64,000 nt of DNA from Streptomyces sp. NBC_00878 (GTDB lineage Bacteria > Actinomycetota > Actinomycetes > Streptomycetales > Streptomycetaceae): the NCBI RefSeq assembly GCF_026341515.1, contig NZ_JAPEOK010000001.1:6262001-6326000 (forward strand). The letters run 5' to 3'. Below, in pieces: positions 59,791 through 64,000 of this stretch. Each line of letters starts with the position of its first letter. The first letter of the stretch is position 1. Below the pieces are notes generated by a model. That model was not told the origin of the DNA. It did not search any database and worked only from the letters and a program-made list of their open reading frames with translations. A program made the translations under genes and the position numbers.

Positions 59791-60516
59791 TCAACTGAGC
59801 TTCGCGTTCTGGGCCTTGACAAGGTCGGCCGGGATCTTGGCCTCGCCGGGGCGGGACTGGATGAACGCCCCACTGTCCAGCGCGAAGTAGTTGACGATGG
59901 TGTCGCCGAAGCGGAAGGTCTGGGTGCGGAGTTTCTGGGTGAAGCCCTTGAACTTGAAGGTAGCAGCGGTGGCGAGCGACTCGTCGCTGCCCGAGGGGGC
60001 GGTCTCCACCGTGACCGAGTCGTACCGCGTGGTTCCCCTGTCCGACGTCGCTGTGTAGCCGCTGCCGCAGGAGTCGGCCGCCTTGGCGAGGTCCTTCATG
60101 GCGGACTCCGCTTCGCCGTCCTCGTAGGTGGAGAGCGTGATGTAGGTGAACATGGCGGCCGAACTGGTGGCGACGTGTGTGAGCGTGGCCTGCGGGGAGC
60201 CGATGGGGAGTTCGTTCATCGCGTACGCCAGCGGGGTGCAGACGGCTTTGTCGACGTCCATGTCCTCCTGACTGGCGGCCAGGGCGTCGCCGTCGGAGGG
60301 CTCCTTGACGGTGTAGCCGCTCTCGGCCTTGGTGACCATGAGTTTCGCCAGGCGCTCCGCCGGGCTCACCTCCTTGGCCTTGGAAGCCGTGGCCTTGGCC
60401 CCGGGCTTGTCGTCCGCGTCCGTCTCCGAGTCGCCGCCTCCGCAGGCGGTCAGTCCGGTCAGTCCGGTCAGTACGACGACGGAGAGCGCGGAGGCGGCGA
60501 GGGCGGATCGCTTCAT
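59791..60516 (-). CDS. Putative lipoprotein
   Basis: 241-residue lipoprotein with signal LAASALSVVVLTGLTGLTAC (lipobox Cys) and a soluble domain (TVKEPSDGDALAASQEDMDV, FTYITLSTYEDGEAESAMKD, FRFGDTIVNYFALDSGAFI). Sequence plan, including a late Cys in AADSCGSGYT, parallels the lipoprotein at 50181 (VSACGSEFD), so they are probably related. AAGGAG lies about 10 bases before the ATG. Converges on the membrane protein gene at 59697. Confidence 0.82.
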   Translation of the reverse strand: MKRSALAASALSVVVLTGLTGLTACGGGDSETDADDKPGAKATASKAKEVSPAERLAKLMVTKAESGYTVKEPSDGDALAASQEDMDVDKAVCTPLAYAMNELPIGSPQATLTHVATSSAAMFTYITLSTYEDGEAESAMKDLAKAADSCGSGYTATSDRGTTRYDSVTVETAPSGSDESLATAATFKFKGFTQKLRTQTFRFGDTIVNYFALDSGAFIQSRPGEAKIPADLVKAQNAKLS

Positions 60517-60966
60517 GTGGGGGAGGGCTCCTTGAGTTTTCGCGGGGTGACGGATGGGGCCGTCATCCGCGCGGCTGAAGATCGCTGGAGATCCTTCCAC
60601 GCCCCCGCCCCACCCCTGCCCCGCCCCCGTGAGCGACTAGTGCAGACCTGATGGACGCAGCGTGACGAACACCCGTCGGGGCAGGGCGGGATGATTCGCT
60701 GGTGCACAGCGGCAGGCCCCTGCGCAGGCCCGTTCTCGACCGGGAACCGGGCGGCCCGCATTGCGCGTGGATAACGTCGGGGCGTGTGGGGTTCGCGGGC
60801 GCGGGCGCGCCTTGAGGGGCTTATGTGCTGCTGATACGGTGCGATGACTTGACACTCGCTCGGGCCATGGCTATTCGACCAGGTCGGGCGGTACGCCCCG
60901 GTGAGGGCGGAGTGTTCCAAGTGTCCTGAATGACGAAACCTTCTTGGGTGTACGGGGAGCGGTTGC
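60517..60966. other. 450-base divergent gap before the tad operon
   Basis: No gene seen in either direction; open frames here read like shadow frames. It should contain promoters for the lipoprotein (minus) and the pilus-type operon (plus). A CCCGGTTC/GAACGGG imperfect dyad lies near 60731-60754. Confidence 0.5.
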
Positions 60967-61695
60967 GTGAAGATCCAAGAGCGTACGGGGGCGGGCAACA
61001 ACCGTTCCGCTGCGCCGGTTCCGCCGACGATGGGGGAGCGCCTTCCCTCGCCGCCTCGCGAGCGCAAACCCGCGCTGGCCGCACTCGCCGTGCTGCTGAT
61101 CCTCGTGGGTGCGCTCGGGGCGACCATGCTGGTGCTGCGCGCGGGCGACCGTATCGAGGTCGTGAAGGTGACGAGCGACATCCAGGCCGGTGAGTCCGTC
61201 GGCGGCAAGGTGGAGTCCGTACTGGTCGCGGACGACGCGGGCATCAACTACGTCAGGTGGTCCCAGCGCAAGACCCTTGGGAAGCTCAAGGCCAAGTCCA
61301 CGATCTACGAGGGCACTCTCGTCATCGGCGAGATGTTCGGCACCGAGGCAAGCCTCCCGGCGGGCAAGGCCGTCGTCGGTCTCTCCCTCAAGGAGGGCCA
61401 GTACCCGGAGGGCATCCAGCCGGGCGACCTCGTGGCCGCCTACCAGGTCGGCAACACCAGCTCCTCGAACTCGAACGACGAGACGGGCACCGGCTCCTCC
61501 GGTTCCGCGGGCACCGGCAGTACGCCGATCGTCGACAACGCCCGTGTCGCCAAGGTGCCGGACGCCAAGGGCGACAGCACCATCAGCAGCACCAACAAGC
61601 GCGTCACGGTAACCGTCGACGAGAGTGACGCCGCCGCGCTGGCCCGTGCCGCCGCCGCGAACCAGGTCGCCCTCGTCCTCATCCCCGGCAACTAG
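60967..61695 (+). CDS. SAF domain / CpaB-like pilus protein
   Basis: 242-residue protein with one N-terminal transmembrane helix (LAALAVLLILVGALGATML) and a SAF/CpaB-like outside domain (VKVTSDIQAGESVGGKVESV, GTLVIGEMFG, YPEGIQPGDLVAAYQVG). In Tad/Flp pilus systems CpaB-type proteins stabilise the secretin; Streptomyces lacks an outer membrane, so the role must differ. A Ser/Gly/Asn linker is inserted mid-domain. GGGGAG precedes the GTG. First gene of the operon. Confidence 0.82.
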   Translation: MKIQERTGAGNNRSAAPVPPTMGERLPSPPRERKPALAALAVLLILVGALGATMLVLRAGDRIEVVKVTSDIQAGESVGGKVESVLVADDAGINYVRWSQRKTLGKLKAKSTIYEGTLVIGEMFGTEASLPAGKAVVGLSLKEGQYPEGIQPGDLVAAYQVGNTSSSNSNDETGTGSSGSAGTGSTPIVDNARVAKVPDAKGDSTISSTNKRVTVTVDESDAAALARAAAANQVALVLIPGN

Positions 61696-61717
61696 CGGCA
61701 AGAGAGTCACACACACC

Positions 61718-62572
61718 ATGGCCCTCATCGCCCTCGCCGCCGACAAAGGTTCCCCCGGCGTCACCACGGCGGCCGTCGCCCTCGCCGCCGTCTGGCCCCG
61801 CAGGGTCCTGCTCGCCGAGACCGACCCGGCCGGCGGCGACCTCGTGTACCGCAGTGCCGCCGCGCACGGCGGGCCGCTGAACCCGAACACCGGCATGCTG
61901 TCCATCGCCGCCACCGCCCGCCGAGGCCTCGTACCGGATCAACTCTGGGACCACGTACAGCCGTTGAGCGGTGGGCTCGAAGTGCTCGTCGGGCTCGGGA
62001 ACGCCGAGCAGGCGGCCGGGCTCGCGGGGCTGTGGCCCACGCTCGGCCGGGCCTTCGCGCACCTCGCCGACTCCCCGCACGCGCCCGCCGACGTCATCGC
62101 GGACTGCGGACGGATCAGCGGGGACACCCCGGCCGTCGAGATGTTCTCGCAGGCGGCCCTCGTACTCCTCATCTCCCGCACCGAGCCGGAGGCCATCGCG
62201 CGCGTACGCGACCGGGCCGCCGCCCTCAGCGCCAAGCTGCACGGCGGAGCGCGCGGTGCGGCGGCGCTCGGCACGCCCCTCATCGGGGTCGTCCTCATCA
62301 CCGACCCGAGCGAGTCCGGCAAGCTCGTCCACCAGGTCAACGACATGCTGGTGGCCGCGCAGACCGGCGCCCGCGTGGTCGGCACGATCGCCGAAGACCC
62401 GGCGGGCGCCGACCAGTTGGCCGGCCGCAAGCGCGGACGGCTCGACAAGTCGCTGCTCATCCGCTCGGCGCGCAAGGTGACCTCGGACCTCTACCAGCAG
62501 TTCGGCGCGGCCTGGTCCGTACCGGCGGCCGGCGGTCCGAGCGGTCAGCCCACCGCCGGAGCCGGTCGATGA
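61718..62572 (+). CDS. CpaE-like ParA-family protein, degenerate P-loop
   Basis: 284-residue protein with the MinD/ParA fold seen in CpaE (Tad pilus localisation). The deviant Walker A reads KGSPGVTTAA: the signature Lys is present but the P-loop Lys before Thr-Thr is Val. AETDPAGGDLVYR matches the switch region and the C-terminal DKSLLIRSARKVTSDLYQ is typical. It likely does not hydrolyse ATP normally. Starts 22 bases after the CpaB-like gene and is followed by CpaF. Confidence 0.85.
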   Translation: MALIALAADKGSPGVTTAAVALAAVWPRRVLLAETDPAGGDLVYRSAAAHGGPLNPNTGMLSIAATARRGLVPDQLWDHVQPLSGGLEVLVGLGNAEQAAGLAGLWPTLGRAFAHLADSPHAPADVIADCGRISGDTPAVEMFSQAALVLLISRTEPEAIARVRDRAAALSAKLHGGARGAAALGTPLIGVVLITDPSESGKLVHQVNDMLVAAQTGARVVGTIAEDPAGADQLAGRKRGRLDKSLLIRSARKVTSDLYQQFGAAWSVPAAGGPSGQPTAGAGR

Positions 62573-62630
62573 CGGCGGGGACGTACACGCGTAGGGCAGC
62601 CGGGCGTAGGGCAGCAGTGGGGGGCGGGCG

Positions 62631-63941
62631 ATGACCGCCGTCGACCATCAGCTGGTCAAGCGGTTCCGGCAGGAGGCCGGTGACCGTATCGCCGAGCAGC
62701 GCCGGCTCGACCAGGTCTCCGGCGTCACGCCGATGTCCAACGAGGACGAGCGGCACTACGCGCGCGCGGTCATAGCCCAGATACTGGAGGACTACGCCCG
62801 TACGGAGATCAACTCCGGGCGTACGCCGCTGGACGCCGAGACCGAGGAGCAGTACGCGGCTGCCGTGCACGCCGCACTCTTCGGAGTGGGGCGGCTGCAG
62901 CCACTGCTGGACAACCCCGAGGTCGAGAACATCGACATCAACGGGTACGACCAGGTCTTCGTCGGCTACGCGAACGGCGAGGAGGTCAGGGGCGATCCCG
63001 TCGCCGAGACCGACGAGGAGCTCATCGAGCTCATCCAGATCCTCGGCGCGTACTCCGGTCTCTCCTCCCGGCCCTTCGACTCCGCCAACCCGCAGCTCGA
63101 CCTGCGGCTGCCGGACGGCTCCCGGCTGTCCGCCGTCATGGATGTGACGCGCCGCCCGGCGCTCTCCATCCGTCGCGCGCGCATGGGCAAGGTCTTCATG
63201 TCCGACCTCGTCGGCAACGGCACGCTCACCCCCGAGGTCGGGCACTTCCTCGCCTGTGCCGTCCGGGCCCGCAAGAACATCATGATCGCGGGCGCGACCA
63301 ACGCCGGTAAGACCACCCTCCTGAGGGCCCTGGCGAACGAGATCCCGCCGCACGAGCGCCTCATCACCGTCGAACGCGCCCTGGAACTCGGGCTCGACAC
63401 CTTCACCGATCTGCACCCGAACGTCGTGGCGTTCGAGGAGCGGCTGCCCAACTCCGAGGGCCAGGGCACCATTTCGATGGCGGAGCTGGTCCGGCGTTCG
63501 CTGCGTATGAACCCCTCGCGCGTCATTGTCGGTGAGGTCCTCGGCGACGAGATCGTGACCATGCTGAACGCGATGTCGCAGGGCAACGACGGCTCGCTGT
63601 CCACGATCCACGCCAACAGCTCCAGCGAGGTCTTCAACCGTATTTCCACGTACGCCCTCCAGGCCACCGAGCGACTGCCCATCGAGGCCAGCCAGATGCT
63701 CGTCGCGGGCGCGGTGAACTTCGTCGTCTTCGTTCAGCGGCGCAACAACTACCAGACGGGCGGCCGACTCCAGCGCATGGTCACCTCCATCCGTGAGGTC
63801 AACGGCGTCGACGGACGCGTCCTGTCCAGCGAGGTGTTCGCCGAGGCGGCGGACGGCCGGATCGTGCCGCACGCGCCCCTCGCCTGCCTCGAAGACCTGA
63901 TCCAGCACGGCTATCGCCTGCCCGGCGGGAACTGGGGGTGA
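62631..63941 (+). CDS. cpaF: CpaF/TadA secretion ATPase
   Basis: Motor ATPase (436 aa) of the Tad/Flp type IV pilus family, cytoplasmic hexamer. Walker A GATNAGKTTLL at about 221-231, the Asp-box region ITVERALELGL, Walker B RVIVGEVLGDE, and His box STIHANSS are intact. An N-terminal domain (residues 1-140) precedes the core. It would power export or assembly of small Flp-type pilins. It starts 58 bases after the CpaE-like gene, in a gap with CGTAGGGCAGC repeats. Confidence 0.93.
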   Translation: MTAVDHQLVKRFRQEAGDRIAEQRRLDQVSGVTPMSNEDERHYARAVIAQILEDYARTEINSGRTPLDAETEEQYAAAVHAALFGVGRLQPLLDNPEVENIDINGYDQVFVGYANGEEVRGDPVAETDEELIELIQILGAYSGLSSRPFDSANPQLDLRLPDGSRLSAVMDVTRRPALSIRRARMGKVFMSDLVGNGTLTPEVGHFLACAVRARKNIMIAGATNAGKTTLLRALANEIPPHERLITVERALELGLDTFTDLHPNVVAFEERLPNSEGQGTISMAELVRRSLRMNPSRVIVGEVLGDEIVTMLNAMSQGNDGSLSTIHANSSSEVFNRISTYALQATERLPIEASQMLVAGAVNFVVFVQRRNNYQTGGRLQRMVTSIREVNGVDGRVLSSEVFAEAADGRIVPHAPLACLEDLIQHGYRLPGGNWG

Positions 63942-63948
63942 ACCGACC

Positions 63949-64000
63949 ATGACTCTCGCCGCTCTTGACTCACTCGGCTCCATGGGCGGGCTGTTCTCGA
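63949..64000 (+). CDS. Start of next tad gene (partial)
   Basis: ATG 7 bases after the cpaF stop; only MTLAALDSLGSMGGLFS is inside the window. By operon order in Tad systems this should be the TadB-like inner membrane protein (type II secretion F family), but the visible part cannot prove it. Truncated by the window end. Confidence 0.6.
   Translation, partial: MTLAALDSLGSMGGLFS

Overview
This is a high-GC actinobacterial chromosome segment, almost certainly Streptomyces. The evidence is very high G+C at third codon positions, many GTG/TTG starts and ATGA/GTGA overlaps, leaderless promoters with TAG-type -10 boxes, futalosine-type menaquinone genes, System II cytochrome c genes, XRE/DUF397 pairs, and mycobacterial-style WXG100/EccC genes. 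From memory, gene order resembles the hemL to mqnA to tad region of S. coelicolor (roughly SCO4469-SCO4526). That is recollection, not a search.

Layout. 1-3.3 kb: aquaporin, GNAT and HAD genes plus a small unknown gene. 3.5-12 kb: hemL with an overlapping histidine phosphatase, a polysaccharide-deacetylase-like lipoprotein, then a cytochrome c maturation operon (TlpA-like thioredoxin, CcdA, ResB, ResC/CcsB). These form a heme-supply and heme-attachment block. 12-13.7 kb: an ECF-like sigma factor coupled to a membrane protein, closed by a very long perfect hairpin. 13.7-24.4 kb: accessory enzymes and regulators (P-loop ATPase, Fe(II) dioxygenase, nucleoside deaminase, PucR regulator, VOC, aldo/keto reductase, NTF2-like), an XRE/DUF397 module with two small divergent genes, an NCS1 permease and a PLDc_N membrane protein.

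24.5-36.9 kb: late and early menaquinone (futalosine pathway) genes: UbiD-like, UbiA-like and UbiX-like enzymes, MqnE and, 6 kb further, MqnA. They are interleaved with a Uma2 nuclease, Lrp and TetR regulators, a MaoC-like dehydratase, an acyl-CoA ligase and a cold shock protein. 36.9-42.4 kb: two membrane-anchored Ser/Thr kinases, a four-helix membrane protein and a small unknown protein.

42.5-56.6 kb is the least conventional part. It holds a 1482-residue EccC/FtsK-like ATPase, three WXG100-type genes, two larger proteins with Gly/Ala-rich hydrophobic segments, several lipoproteins or secreted proteins and an RDD membrane protein. Eight tightly spaced or overlapping minus-strand genes form one probable operon, and one small membrane gene in it appears frameshifted. 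No EccB, EccD, EccE or mycosin is visible. Part of this block (about 47.4-51.9 kb) is clearly more AT-rich than the rest. 56.8-60.5 kb: two small coupled genes, a minimal GntR regulator, two related membrane proteins and a lipoprotein. 60.9 kb to the end: start of a tad/Flp pilus operon (SAF/CpaB-like, CpaE-like, CpaF/TadA ATPase, first codons of the next gene).

The window is also rich in short tandem repeats (units of 6 to 27 bp), several of them sitting exactly on gene starts or stops. I saw no tRNA, rRNA, CRISPR array or complete insertion sequence.
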